A model generated the notes under the pieces. It ran no database searches and was not told the origin of the DNA. It saw only the letters and a list, made by a program, of their open reading frames with translations. A stretch of 64,000 nt of DNA from Streptomyces spinoverrucosus (lineage in GTDB: Bacteria; Actinomycetota; Actinomycetes; Streptomycetales; Streptomycetaceae): assembly GCF_015712165.1 (NCBI RefSeq), contig NZ_JADPZX010000001.1, positions 3,038,001 to 3,102,000 on the forward strand. Direction: 5' to 3'. Both the position numbers and the translations under genes were made by a program. Positions 17,030 to 25,783 of the stretch are shown in pieces (the first letter of the stretch is position 1; every line of letters starts with the position of its first letter).

Positions 17030-18241
17030 ATGCAGGTGATCCAGTCGACCAAGCTCGCCAACGTCTGTTACGAGATCCGGGGCCCGGTACTCGAAGAGGC
17101 GATGCGCCTGGAAGCGGCCGGTCACCGCATCCTGAAGCTGAACACCGGCAACCCGGCCGCCTTCGGCTTCGAGTGCCCGCCGGAGATCCTGGAGGACATC
17201 CTCCGGAACGTCTCGACGGCCCACGGCTACGGCGACGCGAAGGGTCTGCTGGCCGCGCGCCGGGCGGTCGTGATGCACAACCAGACCCTCGGCATCGAGA
17301 CGGACGTCGAGCACGTCTTCATCGGCAACGGCGTCTCCGAGCTGATCACCATGGCGATGCAGGGCCTGCTGGACGACGGCGACGAGGTCCTCGTACCGGC
17401 GCCGGACTACCCGCTGTGGACGGCCGCCGTGTCCCTGTCCGGCGGTACGGCCGTGCACTACCGCTGCGACGAGCAGTCCGACTGGATGCCGGACCTCGCC
17501 GACGTCGAGCGCAAGGTCACCGACCGCACCAAGGCGATCGTGATCATCAACCCGAACAACCCGACCGGCGCGGTCTACGACGAGGCGGTGCTCAAGGGCC
17601 TCACCGACATCGCCCGCCGCCACAACCTGCTGGTCTGCTCGGACGAGATCTACGACAGGATCCTGTACGGCGGCGCCACGCACACGCCCACCGCGGCCGT
17701 CGCCCCCGATCTGCTCACCCTCACCTTCAACGGCATGTCGAAGGCGTACCGGGTGGCCGGCTACCGGGTCGGCTGGATGTCGATCTCCGGCCCGCGCGCG
17801 CACGCCGACTCCTACATCGAGGGCCTGACGATCCTGGCGAACATGCGCCTGTGCGCGAACATGCCGGGTCAGCACGGCGTCGTCGCCGCGCTGAGCGGAC
17901 GTCAGTCGATCAACGACCTGGTGCTGCCGGGCGGCCGACTGCGGGAGCAGATGGACGTCGCCTACGAGATGCTGACGCAGATCCCGGGCGTGACGTGCGT
18001 CCGCCCGAAGGGCGCCCTGTATCTCTTCCCCCGCCTCGACCCCAAGGTCTTCAAGGTCAAGGACGACCGCCGGATGGTCCTGGACCTGCTGCGGCGCGAG
18101 AAGATCATGGTCGTGCACGGCACCGGCTTCAACTGGACGGAACCGGACCACTTCCGGGTCGTCACCCTGCCGACGGTCGGCGATCTGCGGGACGCGATCG
18201 GCCGGATCGGCACGTTCCTGGACGGCTACAGCCAGACCTGA
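17030..18241 (+). CDS. Pyridoxal-phosphate aminotransferase class I/II (AlaA-like)
   Basis: A 403-residue fold-type I aminotransferase: HRILKLNTGNPAAFGFECP, GNGVSELITMAMQGL, PDYPLWTAAVSLSGG, IINPNNPTGAVYDEAVL, DEIYDRILYGG, and FNGMSKAYRVAGYRVGW carrying the catalytic Lys. The whole pattern, including the long C-terminal RREKIMVVHGTGFNW, matches the AlaA/alanine-synthesising aminotransferase group, which makes alanine from pyruvate and glutamate. ATG at 17030 is chosen because the conserved N-terminus MQVIQSTKLANVCYEIRGP begins there; the longer frame from 16913 covers the promoter region. Monocistronic by position. Confidence 0.9.
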   Translation: MQVIQSTKLANVCYEIRGPVLEEAMRLEAAGHRILKLNTGNPAAFGFECPPEILEDILRNVSTAHGYGDAKGLLAARRAVVMHNQTLGIETDVEHVFIGNGVSELITMAMQGLLDDGDEVLVPAPDYPLWTAAVSLSGGTAVHYRCDEQSDWMPDLADVERKVTDRTKAIVIINPNNPTGAVYDEAVLKGLTDIARRHNLLVCSDEIYDRILYGGATHTPTAAVAPDLLTLTFNGMSKAYRVAGYRVGWMSISGPRAHADSYIEGLTILANMRLCANMPGQHGVVAALSGRQSINDLVLPGGRLREQMDVAYEMLTQIPGVTCVRPKGALYLFPRLDPKVFKVKDDRRMVLDLLRREKIMVVHGTGFNWTEPDHFRVVTLPTVGDLRDAIGRIGTFLDGYSQT

Positions 18242-18287
18242 CGCTCACACTGCGTGGACACCCACCCCTTATTTGTGAACGGCTCAA

Positions 18288-18312
18288 CTTTAGACGAAAT
18301 CTAAGCTAGGAT
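18288..18312 (+). promoter_or_regulatory. Inverted repeat and -10-like element upstream of the 18342 gene
   Basis: An AT-rich stretch has TTAGA (18290-18294) and TCTAA (18300-18304) as a dyad with a 5-base spacer, directly followed by a TAGGAT -10-like hexamer at 18307-18312. This fits an operator overlapping the promoter of the small downstream gene. No regulator gene lies nearby. Confidence 0.4.
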
Positions 18313-18341
18313 GGCTTCTGCCAAGCACAGGAGGCCATCCC

Positions 18342-18755
18342 ATGTACGAACCGATCCGCGCCAAGTCGGTCCACACGATGGCCGGCACCCCCTCCGACTT
18401 CCCGCACCGGTCACGTGAGGAAGAGCTGGACATCCAGCTCGCGGGGCACCTCGCGGCACTGCTCGCCGTCACCGACGAGCTGCGCGCGCTCGCCCCGTCC
18501 GACGACCTGGACACCGCCGCCGCACGGCTCGCGGAGCAGGTGGCACGGCTGCGGGGAGGCCGTACGCCGGCCCGTGCCGTGGCCTCCGGCGGTGAGCCGA
18601 GGCTTGCGGCGCTGCACCGGCGTGCGCATGCCCTTGCCGGGCGGGCGCTGGTCGTCGCGGCGTCGCGGGCGGATACCGCTGCGGCGATTCTGGCGGCGCA
18701 GCGGATGGATGCCCACGCGTCATCCCTTGAGCCGCGTGAGTTTGCCGCGCACTGA
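18342..18755 (+). CDS. Small conserved-looking protein of unknown function
   Basis: A 137-residue protein that I do not recognise. It has no signal peptide or membrane segment. Residues 25-70 form an amphipathic helical run (REEELDIQLAGHLAALLAV, LAEQVARLRGG), and a second Ala/Arg-rich helical part (LAALHRRAHALAGRALVVAASRADTAAAILAAQRM) follows, suggesting a small helical bundle. AGGAGG occurs 10 bases before the ATG, and a compact AT-rich promoter with a dyad lies just upstream, so it is probably expressed on its own under specific control. Codon third-position GC is typical of the genome. Confidence 0.75.
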   Translation: MYEPIRAKSVHTMAGTPSDFPHRSREEELDIQLAGHLAALLAVTDELRALAPSDDLDTAAARLAEQVARLRGGRTPARAVASGGEPRLAALHRRAHALAGRALVVAASRADTAAAILAAQRMDAHASSLEPREFAAH

Positions 18756-19040
18756 GCCCGCTGGGCTCCGCCGAACGACCCCGGTCCGCGTGCACCCGCA
18801 GCGACGCGCGGACCGGGTGTCACAGCACGGCGTTGGCTTGAGCCGTCGCGCCTGTTCGCCGTAGGGCTTGTTGTCGTCGTGCGGCTGTCTGTTGTTTGTG
18901 GTTCCTCGCGCCCGCGCGGCGGAGCCGCATATCGGTACAGCCCCGCGCCCCTTGCGGCGTTGCCGTGCCGGGACTGGTACGTCACCCCCTGTTCACCCTC
19001 CGCGCCGGGGAACGTTGGGTTCCGGGAGCACGCTCCCGGC
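18756..19040. repeat. Intergenic region with a degenerate Streptomyces repeat
   Basis: No gene is seen in these 285 bases. The part at about 18890-18965 (ggttcctcgcgcccgcg, then the GC-stem gcggcggagccgc, then acagccccgcgcccctt) resembles repeats scattered between Streptomyces genes; the identification is from memory. A CGGGAGC/GCTCCCG dyad lies directly upstream of the next start codon at about 19023-19040. Confidence 0.45.
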
Positions 19041-20117
19041 GTGAGACGAATGACAGGGATTTTCCTCGCGGTGTTGCTGATCGGCGGCGTGGTGGCGGCT
19101 GTCGTGGTGGGCCGGGACAACGGGGAACAGAGCGCGGCAACGAAGACCGTGCGTGGCGTGGTCGGGTCGGAGAAGGCCGAGTTCTTCGCCGATCCGCAGG
19201 TCGTGGACGCCCTTGCCGCCAAGGGCTACACCGTGAAGACGGAGCCGTCCGGGTCGTGGGCCATGGAGGACCTGGACCTCAAGGGCTACGACTTCGCCTT
19301 TCCGTCCAGCAAGGCGCCCGCCGACACGCTGGCCGAGAAGTACAAGGCGCAGCAGCCGCTGCCGCGCCCCTTCTACTCGCCCCTCGTCGTCGTCGCCCAC
19401 GGCAACGCGGCGGAGGTGCTTCAGGCGAACGGGCTCGCCACCCTCGACGAACCCCGTCGCGGGACGCTGAAGATGGGCGCCTATCTCGACGCGGCCCGTG
19501 ACGACCGCACCTGGCAGGAGCTCAAGGGGGCCGACAAGTACGGCGAGTTGAGCGGGACGCTCTACATCGCCAGTACCGATCCCGTCACCTCCAACTCCGG
19601 CGCCCTCTACCTCGCCGCCGCCTCCTACGTCGACAACGACGGCAAGGTCGTCGCGAGCGACGCCGACGTCCGCCGCACCGCGCCGCTGCTGCGCAAGCTG
19701 GTCACCGTGCAGGGCGCCCAGCAGTCCAGCTCGGACGGTGCCTTCCGGGACTTCATCAGCGGGGCCGGCAATCCGCTCGTGCTGGTCTACGAGTCACAGG
19801 TCGCCGCCCTGCTCGCCCAGGGCCAGGGCGTCGACGACCTCGCCGTCCTCTACCCGGACACCACCGCCACCAGCGACCACACCGTCGTGCCGCTGACCGA
19901 CGAGGGCCGCGAGCTCGGCCAACTGCTCTCCACCGACCCGCGGTTGCGCGAGCTGGCCGTCCGGCACGGGTTCCGCCCGCAGGGTGCCACCGCCGAGTTC
20001 ACCGCGGCCACCGCCGACCACACCGACTACCTCAACCAGAAGCTGACCGGCGTACGGCAGGCGCCCGTGCCCACCTCCGGGGTGCTGCACGAGATGGCGC
20101 GCCGGGCGCGCGGATAG
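19041..20117 (+). CDS. Substrate-binding-protein-like exported or membrane-anchored protein
   Basis: A 358-residue protein starting VRRMTGIFLAVLLIGGVVAAVVV, a single N-terminal membrane anchor or uncleaved signal, followed by an extracytoplasmic bacterial solute-binding-like domain: VGSEKAEFFADPQVVDALAAKGYTV, DFAFPSSKAPAD, a PFYSPLVVVAHG strand, and STDPVTSNSGALYLAAAS, which resembles the ligand pocket of oxyanion- or metal-binding SBPs. There is no ABC permease or ATPase nearby. Instead it is the first gene of an operon with telA, a VWA-SBP lipoprotein and a small membrane protein. The GTG at 19041 or ATG at 19050 are both possible starts. The ligand is unknown; a stress-envelope role is inferred from the operon. 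Confidence 0.75.
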   Translation: MRRMTGIFLAVLLIGGVVAAVVVGRDNGEQSAATKTVRGVVGSEKAEFFADPQVVDALAAKGYTVKTEPSGSWAMEDLDLKGYDFAFPSSKAPADTLAEKYKAQQPLPRPFYSPLVVVAHGNAAEVLQANGLATLDEPRRGTLKMGAYLDAARDDRTWQELKGADKYGELSGTLYIASTDPVTSNSGALYLAAASYVDNDGKVVASDADVRRTAPLLRKLVTVQGAQQSSSDGAFRDFISGAGNPLVLVYESQVAALLAQGQGVDDLAVLYPDTTATSDHTVVPLTDEGRELGQLLSTDPRLRELAVRHGFRPQGATAEFTAATADHTDYLNQKLTGVRQAPVPTSGVLHEMARRARG

Positions 20118-20130
20118 GGGGATCAGCCAG

Positions 20131-21342
20131 ATGAGCGACTACGACCTCGGCCACAGCGCCAGCCAGAACACCAGCGCCAGCCGCGACGACTCCTTCACCC
20201 TCACCCCACCCGAGCCCGTCTCCGCGGTTCCGCGCGAGAAGGCCGGCGGGCTCGTCCCCGTCGACGACGGCGTCCGTACGGACATGGCCCGCAAGGCCGC
20301 CGACTACGTCGCCGGACTGGCCGCCCTCGACGCCCGCTCCCCCGAGTTCGCCGGCAAGGTCGGCGAGATCACCGCGCTCGGCGCCGGCGAGATGCGCACC
20401 GCGGCCGCGCAGTCCAACCGCATGCTGGAGCGGACCGTGCGCAGCCTGCCCAGCAAGGGCGGCGACGCCCAGGCGCAGGTCGCCGGGTCGCTGGTGGAGC
20501 TGCGCCGGGTCGTCGAGGACCTCGACCCGCGTGACCTGCCCGCCGGCAAGGGACGCAAGTTCCTCTCCCGGCTGCCCGGCGGCAACAAGCTGCGCGACCA
20601 CGTCGCCAAGTACGCCTCCGCGCAGGGCACGTTGAACAAGATCGTGGGGTCGCTGCGCGGCGGGCAGGACGAACTGCGCCGCGACAACGCCGCATTGCAG
20701 ACGGAGCGGGTCCGGCTGTGGGAGACCATGGGCAAGCTCCAGGAGTACGTCGTGCTGACCGAGGCCCTGGACACCGCCGTCGAGGAGCACATCGGCCGGG
20801 TCGGCGACCCCCAGCAGGCCGACACCGTGCGCGCCGACGTCCTCTTCCCCGTCCGGCAGAAGCACCAGGACCTGCTCACCCAGCTCGCGGTGTGCGCCCA
20901 GGGCTACCTCGCCATGGACGTCGTACGCCGCAACAACGAGGAGCTGATCAAGGGCGTCGACCGGGCCGCCACGACCACCGTCTCGGCGCTGCGCATCTCC
21001 GTGATGCTGGCCTCCGCGCTGGACAACCAGAAGAAGGTCGTCGACCAGGTCAACGCCCTGCGCGGCACCACCGAGGACCTGATCCGGGGCAACGCGGAGA
21101 TGCTCGCCACGCAGTCCGGCGAGATCCAGCGGATCGCCGCCGACCCGGCCGTCGGCGCGGAGACCCTGCGGACCGCCTTCCAGCAGATCTACCGCACCCT
21201 CGACGCCATCGACACCTACAAGGTGCAGGCCACCGAGGCGATGGCCGCCACCGTCGAGTCGCTGACGAACGAGCTCCAGAGCGCGAGCGCCTACCTGGAG
21301 CGCAGCCGCTCCCAGGGCGCCCTGGAAGGAGGCCAGATATGA
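20131..21342 (+). CDS. telA: TelA-family toxic anion resistance protein
   Basis: A 403-residue cytoplasmic, largely helical TelA/KlaA-type protein: EFAGKVGEITALGAGEMRTAAAQSNRMLERTV near the N-terminus, FLSRLPGGNKLRDHVAKYASAQGTLNKIVGSLRGGQDEL in the middle, and VRADVLFPVRQKHQDLLTQL towards the end are family-typical. TelA proteins are linked to tellurite, colicin and cell-envelope antibiotic tolerance; the mechanism is poorly known. GGGGGA precedes the ATG, 13 nt after the SBP-like gene. Its stop overlaps the next start (ATGA). Co-transcription with two solute-binding-like proteins, one carrying VWA, suggests a sensor/complex at the membrane rather than simple tellurite detoxification. Confidence 0.9.
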   Translation: MSDYDLGHSASQNTSASRDDSFTLTPPEPVSAVPREKAGGLVPVDDGVRTDMARKAADYVAGLAALDARSPEFAGKVGEITALGAGEMRTAAAQSNRMLERTVRSLPSKGGDAQAQVAGSLVELRRVVEDLDPRDLPAGKGRKFLSRLPGGNKLRDHVAKYASAQGTLNKIVGSLRGGQDELRRDNAALQTERVRLWETMGKLQEYVVLTEALDTAVEEHIGRVGDPQQADTVRADVLFPVRQKHQDLLTQLAVCAQGYLAMDVVRRNNEELIKGVDRAATTTVSALRISVMLASALDNQKKVVDQVNALRGTTEDLIRGNAEMLATQSGEIQRIAADPAVGAETLRTAFQQIYRTLDAIDTYKVQATEAMAATVESLTNELQSASAYLERSRSQGALEGGQI

Positions 21343-22877
21343 GACGCCGGATCGCCGCCCTGACCCTCGCCGGGCTCGCCCTCCTCACCGCCTGCACCGG
21401 GCAGGACACCCCCGACGCCGACCCCACCACCTACACCCCCGGCACCCTGCGCGTCCTCGCCTCCAGCGAGCTCAGCGACATGTCCCCGGTCCTGGACCAG
21501 GTCCGCGAGCAGACCGGCATCACCGTCCGGCCCACCTACATGGGCACCCTCGACGCCGTCGACCTGCTGGCGGGCGGCAAGGCGGACCAGGCGTACGACG
21601 CGGTGTGGCTGGCCTCCAACGACTATTTGCGGCTGCGCCCCGAGGCGCGGAAGAAGGTCGTGTCGGAGACGCCGATCATGTCGAGCCCGGTCGCGATCGG
21701 CGTCAAGCCGGCCACCGTCCAGGCCCTCGGCTGGACCCCCGAGGACGTCACCTGGTCCCAGGTGGAGCAGGCCGTCCGGGACGGCGAGCTGACGTACGGC
21801 ATGACCGACCCGGCCCGCTCCAACTCCGGTTTCTCCACCCTGGTCTCGGTCGCCTCCGCCCTCTCCGGCGCCCAGTCCGCGCTCACCGACGCGGATGTGC
21901 GCAAGGCGACTCCGCGGCTGCGGGAGTTCTTCCAGGGGCAGAAGCTGACCTCGGGGTCGTCGGGCTGGCTGGCGAGCGCGTACACCCGGCGCGGCAACGT
22001 CGACGCGCTGCTCAACTACGAGTCGGTCCTCAAGAGCATCCCGGACCTGACCGTGATCCGCCCCAAGGACGGCGTGATCACCGCCGACTACCCGCTCTCC
22101 TCCCTCGCCTCCGCCGGTACCGGCGCCCGCGAGGACGTACGCCGCCTCGCCGAGGCGCTGCGCGCCCCGGAGATCCAGCGCGCGATCACCGATCGCACCC
22201 ACCGCCGCCCGGTCGTCGCGTCCGTCAGCCCCGCACCCGGCCTGGACCCCACACGGCGGCGCGAACTGCCCTTCCCGGGCAGCCGTTCCGTCGCCGACGG
22301 GCTGCTCGACTCGTACGAGAACGAACTGCGCCGTCCTTCGCGCACGGTGTACGTGCTGGACACCTCCGGCTCCATGAAGGGCGACCGGCTGGCCCGGCTG
22401 AAGTCGGCGCTCACCGGTCTGACCGGGGACTTCCGGGACCGAGAGGAGGTCACGCTGATGCCGTTCGGATCGGACGTGAAGAGCGTGCGCACCCATGTCG
22501 TGGACCCCGCGAACCCGAAGACCGGCCTCGACGGGATCCGCCACGACACCCGGGCGCTTCAGGCCCAGGGCGACACGGCGATCTACACCTCGCTGGAGAA
22601 GGCGTACGAGCATCTGGGCGCCGACGAGGACATGTTCACGTCGATCGTGCTGATGACGGACGGCGAGAACACCGTCGGCGCGACCTCCCAGGACTTCGAG
22701 GCGTTCCACGGATCGCTCACCGGCGAGCAGCGCGACATCCCCGTCTTCCCGATCCTCTTCGGCGACTCCGACCGCTCCGAGCTGGAACACATCGCCGAGC
22801 TGACCGGCGGCCGTCTCTTCGACGCCCAGCAGGGCTCCCTGGACGGCGCCTTCGAGGAGATCCGTGGCTACCAGTAA
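21339..22877 (+). CDS. Lipoprotein with solute-binding-like and VWA domains
   Basis: A 512-residue lipoprotein: signal with lipobox LLTAC (Cys19). Residues about 35-310 form a periplasmic-binding-like domain (TLRVLASSELSDMSPVLDQV, GITVRPTYMGTLDAVDLLAGG, GMTDPARSNSGFSTLVSVASAL) related to the domain in the first operon gene. Residues 330-510 form a von Willebrand A domain with an intact MIDAS (VLDTSGSMKGDR, later VLMTDGENT). It should face outside the membrane and bind partners through a metal site. The start overlaps the telA stop (ATGA), and its 3' end overlaps the next gene by 14 nt. VWA proteins paired with TelA or TerD proteins occur in stress-response clusters. Confidence 0.85.
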   Translation: MRRRIAALTLAGLALLTACTGQDTPDADPTTYTPGTLRVLASSELSDMSPVLDQVREQTGITVRPTYMGTLDAVDLLAGGKADQAYDAVWLASNDYLRLRPEARKKVVSETPIMSSPVAIGVKPATVQALGWTPEDVTWSQVEQAVRDGELTYGMTDPARSNSGFSTLVSVASALSGAQSALTDADVRKATPRLREFFQGQKLTSGSSGWLASAYTRRGNVDALLNYESVLKSIPDLTVIRPKDGVITADYPLSSLASAGTGAREDVRRLAEALRAPEIQRAITDRTHRRPVVASVSPAPGLDPTRRRELPFPGSRSVADGLLDSYENELRRPSRTVYVLDTSGSMKGDRLARLKSALTGLTGDFRDREEVTLMPFGSDVKSVRTHVVDPANPKTGLDGIRHDTRALQAQGDTAIYTSLEKAYEHLGADEDMFTSIVLMTDGENTVGATSQDFEAFHGSLTGEQRDIPVFPILFGDSDRSELEHIAELTGGRLFDAQQGSLDGAFEEIRGYQ

Positions 22878-23466
22878 GGCACTGACGTACCTGGAGTCCC
22901 GCAAGAACCTCACCGGCTGCGCCTGCGGGCTGCTCGGGCTGGTGCTGACGTTCACGGGGGTGGCGGGCCCGTACTGGCCGGTCGTCGTCGCCGGTCTGTA
23001 CGGGGCGGGCGCGCTGATCGCACCGCCGGAGCGGCCGACGCTGCCCGACTTCCCGGATCCGTCCGCACAGCTGGACGAACTGCGGGGCGACTTCGAGCGG
23101 CTGGGCGCCTACCTCGCGGACGTGGAGCTGCCGCCCGCCGCGTCCGGTCGGCTCACCGAGCTCACCGACCTGCTGGCCGCGCTGCTGGAGCCGGGCTGGG
23201 TCGCCGAGGTGCTGGCCCAGGACCCGGAGGGCGTGCGCGCCCTGTCCCGGGCCGTGCGGCAGGACGTTCCCGAGGCCGTCGACGCGTTCGTCCGCACCCG
23301 ATGGTGGCACCGGATGACCCCGGGGCAGGAGCCTCCGGAGCGCCACCTGGAACGCCAGCTCACCCTGCTCCACGAGGAGGCGCAGAAGCTGGCAGCGGAG
23401 CTGAGGGAGACAGAGGCCAGGCGCCAGGAATCCCACACCCGCTACTTGGAGGACCGCCAGCAGTAA
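22864..23466 (+). CDS. Small membrane protein of the TelA operon
   Basis: A 200-residue protein with two adjacent hydrophobic segments near the N-terminus (CACGLLGLVLTFTGVAG and VVVAGLYGAGALIAP), then a soluble helical region ending in a charged helix (QKLAAELRETEARRQESHTRYLED), likely a short coiled coil. It begins with GTG inside the end of the VWA gene (14-nt overlap), so it is the translationally coupled last gene of the operon. I recognise it only as a conserved neighbour of TelA/VWA genes. A role in anchoring the complex is inference. Confidence 0.78.
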   Translation: MATSKALTYLESRKNLTGCACGLLGLVLTFTGVAGPYWPVVVAGLYGAGALIAPPERPTLPDFPDPSAQLDELRGDFERLGAYLADVELPPAASGRLTELTDLLAALLEPGWVAEVLAQDPEGVRALSRAVRQDVPEAVDAFVRTRWWHRMTPGQEPPERHLERQLTLLHEEAQKLAAELRETEARRQESHTRYLEDRQQ

Positions 23467-23520
23467 CGCCCCCAGGGGACTTTCACCCCCAAGCAATCGC
23501 CCATGCTGGGCGCACACGGC

Positions 23521-23552
23521 GAAGGCCGCGCACCCCATTGTGCGCGGCCTTC
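23521..23552. terminator. Bidirectional terminator between the TelA operon and pckG
   Basis: Perfect 13-bp inverted repeat (23521-23533 and 23540-23552) with a 6-base loop between two convergent genes, so it can serve both strands. Confidence 0.85.
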
Positions 23553-23630
23553 ACAACCTCACCGCGGCCGGCCGTGACGATATTGCTGGTCAGGGCACGA
23601 TCGGAGCCGACCGCGGCGTCCTTGGGGGCG

Positions 23631-25457
23631 TCAGCCCAGCCGCTGGACCAGGGCGTGGTACTGGTCCCACAGCTCCTTCGGCGTGTGATCGCCGAAGGTG
23701 TTGAGGTGCTCGGGGACCAGCGCGGCCTCCTCGCGCCACACTTCCTTGTCCACGGTGAGCAGGAAGTCCAGGTCCTCCTCGCCCAGTTCCAGGCCGTCGG
23801 TGTCGAGGGCCTGCCTGGTCGGCAGGACGCCGATCGGCGTCTCCACGCCCTCGGCCCTGCCCTCCAGGCGCTCCACGATCCACTTCAGGACACGGCTGTT
23901 CTCACCGAAGCCGGGCCAGACGAACTTGCCCTCGTCGTTCTTGCGGAACCAGTTGACGTAGTAGATCTTCGGGAGCTTCTGCGGGTCCTTGCCCTTGGCG
24001 ACGTCGACCCAGTGGCCCATGTAGTCGCCCATGTTGTAGCCGCAGAACGGCAGCATCGCGAACGGGTCGCGGCGCAGCTCACCGACCTTGCCCTCGGCGG
24101 CTGCGGTCTTCTCGGACGCCACGTTGGCGCCCAGGAACACGCCGTGGTTCCAGTCGAAGGACTCCGTCACCAGCGGTACGGCGGTGGCGCGCCGGCCGCC
24201 GAAGAGGATCGCCGAGATCGGCACGCCCTTGGGGTCCTCCCACTCGGGCGCGATGATCGGGCACTGCGAGGCGGGCACGGTGAAGCGGGCGTTGGGGTGG
24301 GCGGCCGGGGTCTCGGACTCCGGCGTCCAGTCGTTGCCCTTCCAGTCGGTGAGGTGGGCCGGGGTCTCCTCCGTCATGCCCTCCCACCAGACGTCGTTGT
24401 CGTCGGTGAGCGCGACGTTGGTGAAGACGGAGTTGCCCCACAGCGTCTTCATCGCGTTGGCGTTGGTGTGCTCGCCGGTGCCGGGCGCGACGCCGAAGAA
24501 ACCGGCCTCGGGGTTGATGGCGTACAGGCGGCCGTCCTCGCCGAAGCGCATCCAGGCGATGTCGTCGCCGATCGTCTCGACCGTCCAGCCGGAGATCGTG
24601 GGCTCCAGCATGGCGAGGTTGGTCTTGCCGCAGGCGGACGGGAAGGCGGCGGCGACGTACTTGGGCTCGCCCTGCGGCGGGGTGAGCTTCAGGACCAGCA
24701 TGTGCTCGGCCAGCCAGCCCTCGTCGCGGGCCATGACGGAGGCGATGCGCAGGGCGTAGCACTTCTTGCCGAGCAGCGCGTTGCCGCCGTAGCCGGAGCC
24801 GTAGGACCAGATCTCGCGGGACTCGGGGAAGTGGGAGATGTACTTGGTGCTGTTGCAGGGCCAGGGGACGTCCTCCTGGCCGGGCTCCAGCGGGGCTCCG
24901 AGCGAGTGCACGGCTCGCACGAAGAAGCCCTCGGAGCCGAGCTCGTCGAGGACCTGCTGACCCATGCGCGTCATGGTGCGCATGGACACGGCGACGTACG
25001 CCGAGTCGGTGATCTCGACGCCGATCGCGGACAGCGGCGAGCCGAGCGGGCCCATGCAGAAGGGCACCACGTACATGGTGCGGCCGCGCATCGAGCCGCG
25101 GAACAGGCCCTTGTCGCCGCTGAAGATCTCCCGCATCTCGGCGGGGTCCTTCCAGTGGTTGGTCGGGCCGGCGTCCTCCTCCTTCTCGGAGCAGATGAAC
25201 GTCCGGTCCTCGACACGGGCGACGTCCGTCGGGTCGGACGCCGCGTAGTAGGAGTTGGGGCGCTGGATCGGGTCGAGTTTCCGGAAGGTGCCCTTCTCGA
25301 CGAGCTCTCCGCACAGACGCTCGTACTCGGCCTCGGATCCGTCACACCAGACCACGCTGTCCGGCTGGGTCAGTTCGGCGATCTCGTCGACCCAGGAGAT
25401 GAGCTCCTGGTGGTTGGTCGGGACGGTACTGGGGGGAGCCGCGATGTCGCGCGCCAC
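23631..25457 (-). CDS. pckG: Phosphoenolpyruvate carboxykinase (GTP)
   Basis: Full-length (608 aa) GTP-dependent PEPCK, which converts oxaloacetate + GTP to PEP + CO2 + GDP in gluconeogenesis. Family motifs are complete: [33 protein letters not shown], the kinase P-loop [14 protein letters not shown] with the hyper-reactive Cys of the GTP class, [10 protein letters not shown], and [12 protein letters not shown]. The start is GTG at 25457 with AGGAG at good spacing. Monocistronic, with its own upstream region of 316 bp shared with the divergent hemolysin III gene and a terminator at 23521-23552. Confidence 0.98.
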   Translation of the reverse strand: MARDIAAPPSTVPTNHQELISWVDEIAELTQPDSVVWCDGSEAEYERLCGELVEKGTFRKLDPIQRPNSYYAASDPTDVARVEDRTFICSEKEEDAGPTNHWKDPAEMREIFSGDKGLFRGSMRGRTMYVVPFCMGPLGSPLSAIGVEITDSAYVAVSMRTMTRMGQQVLDELGSEGFFVRAVHSLGAPLEPGQEDVPWPCNSTKYISHFPESREIWSYGSGYGGNALLGKKCYALRIASVMARDEGWLAEHMLVLKLTPPQGEPKYVAAAFPSACGKTNLAMLEPTISGWTVETIGDDIAWMRFGEDGRLYAINPEAGFFGVAPGTGEHTNANAMKTLWGNSVFTNVALTDDNDVWWEGMTEETPAHLTDWKGNDWTPESETPAAHPNARFTVPASQCPIIAPEWEDPKGVPISAILFGGRRATAVPLVTESFDWNHGVFLGANVASEKTAAAEGKVGELRRDPFAMLPFCGYNMGDYMGHWVDVAKGKDPQKLPKIYYVNWFRKNDEGKFVWPGFGENSRVLKWIVERLEGRAEGVETPIGVLPTRQALDTDGLELGEEDLDFLLTVDKEVWREEAALVPEHLNTFGDHTPKELWDQYHALVQRLG

Positions 25458-25773
25458 GATCGCTCCTAAATGAGGGATTTTTGTCTGTCTGCCCCGTGGG
25501 GGCCGCGGCCCGGATGCTTCGCTTACTCCCTTTGGCGCTCATCCGGTGCCGACCGCACTCATTTGATCATCCGAGGTGACTGCGCATTTGTCCAGAGGGC
25601 CGCCCACCTGAGCGGCGTGAGGAAGGCCACCCACCTCTGTGTTTCTCTGTGTTTCTTTGCGTACACGTTGGGTTCGGATGACCGACCCTTGAGGAGCGCG
25701 GGTTCCAACTCCCGTGAGATGATGGCCACTCCTACGGGTGACCTGATCCGTAACTTACGGTTCCGTAGGTACG
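25458..25773. other. Divergent intergenic region pckG / hemolysin III
   Basis: No gene is seen in these 316 bases. They hold a pyrimidine-rich repeated tract (ctctgtgtttctctgtgttt at about 25635) and a perfect short palindrome TACGG-TT-CCGTA at 25756-25767. The latter is just before the hemolysin III start and could be an operator. Promoters for both flanking genes should lie here. Confidence 0.5.
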
Positions 25774-25783
25774 ATGCGGCCCA
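25756..25783 (+). promoter_or_regulatory. Palindrome and -10-like element at the hemolysin III start
   Basis: TACGG (25756-25760) and CCGTA (25763-25767) form a dyad with a 2-base centre. It is followed by GTACGAT, of which TACGAT (25770-25775) could be a -10 box. Initiation 7-8 nt further on would start the mRNA at the ATG at 25783, giving a leaderless transcript. There is no good Shine-Dalgarno sequence, which fits this. Confidence 0.35.
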
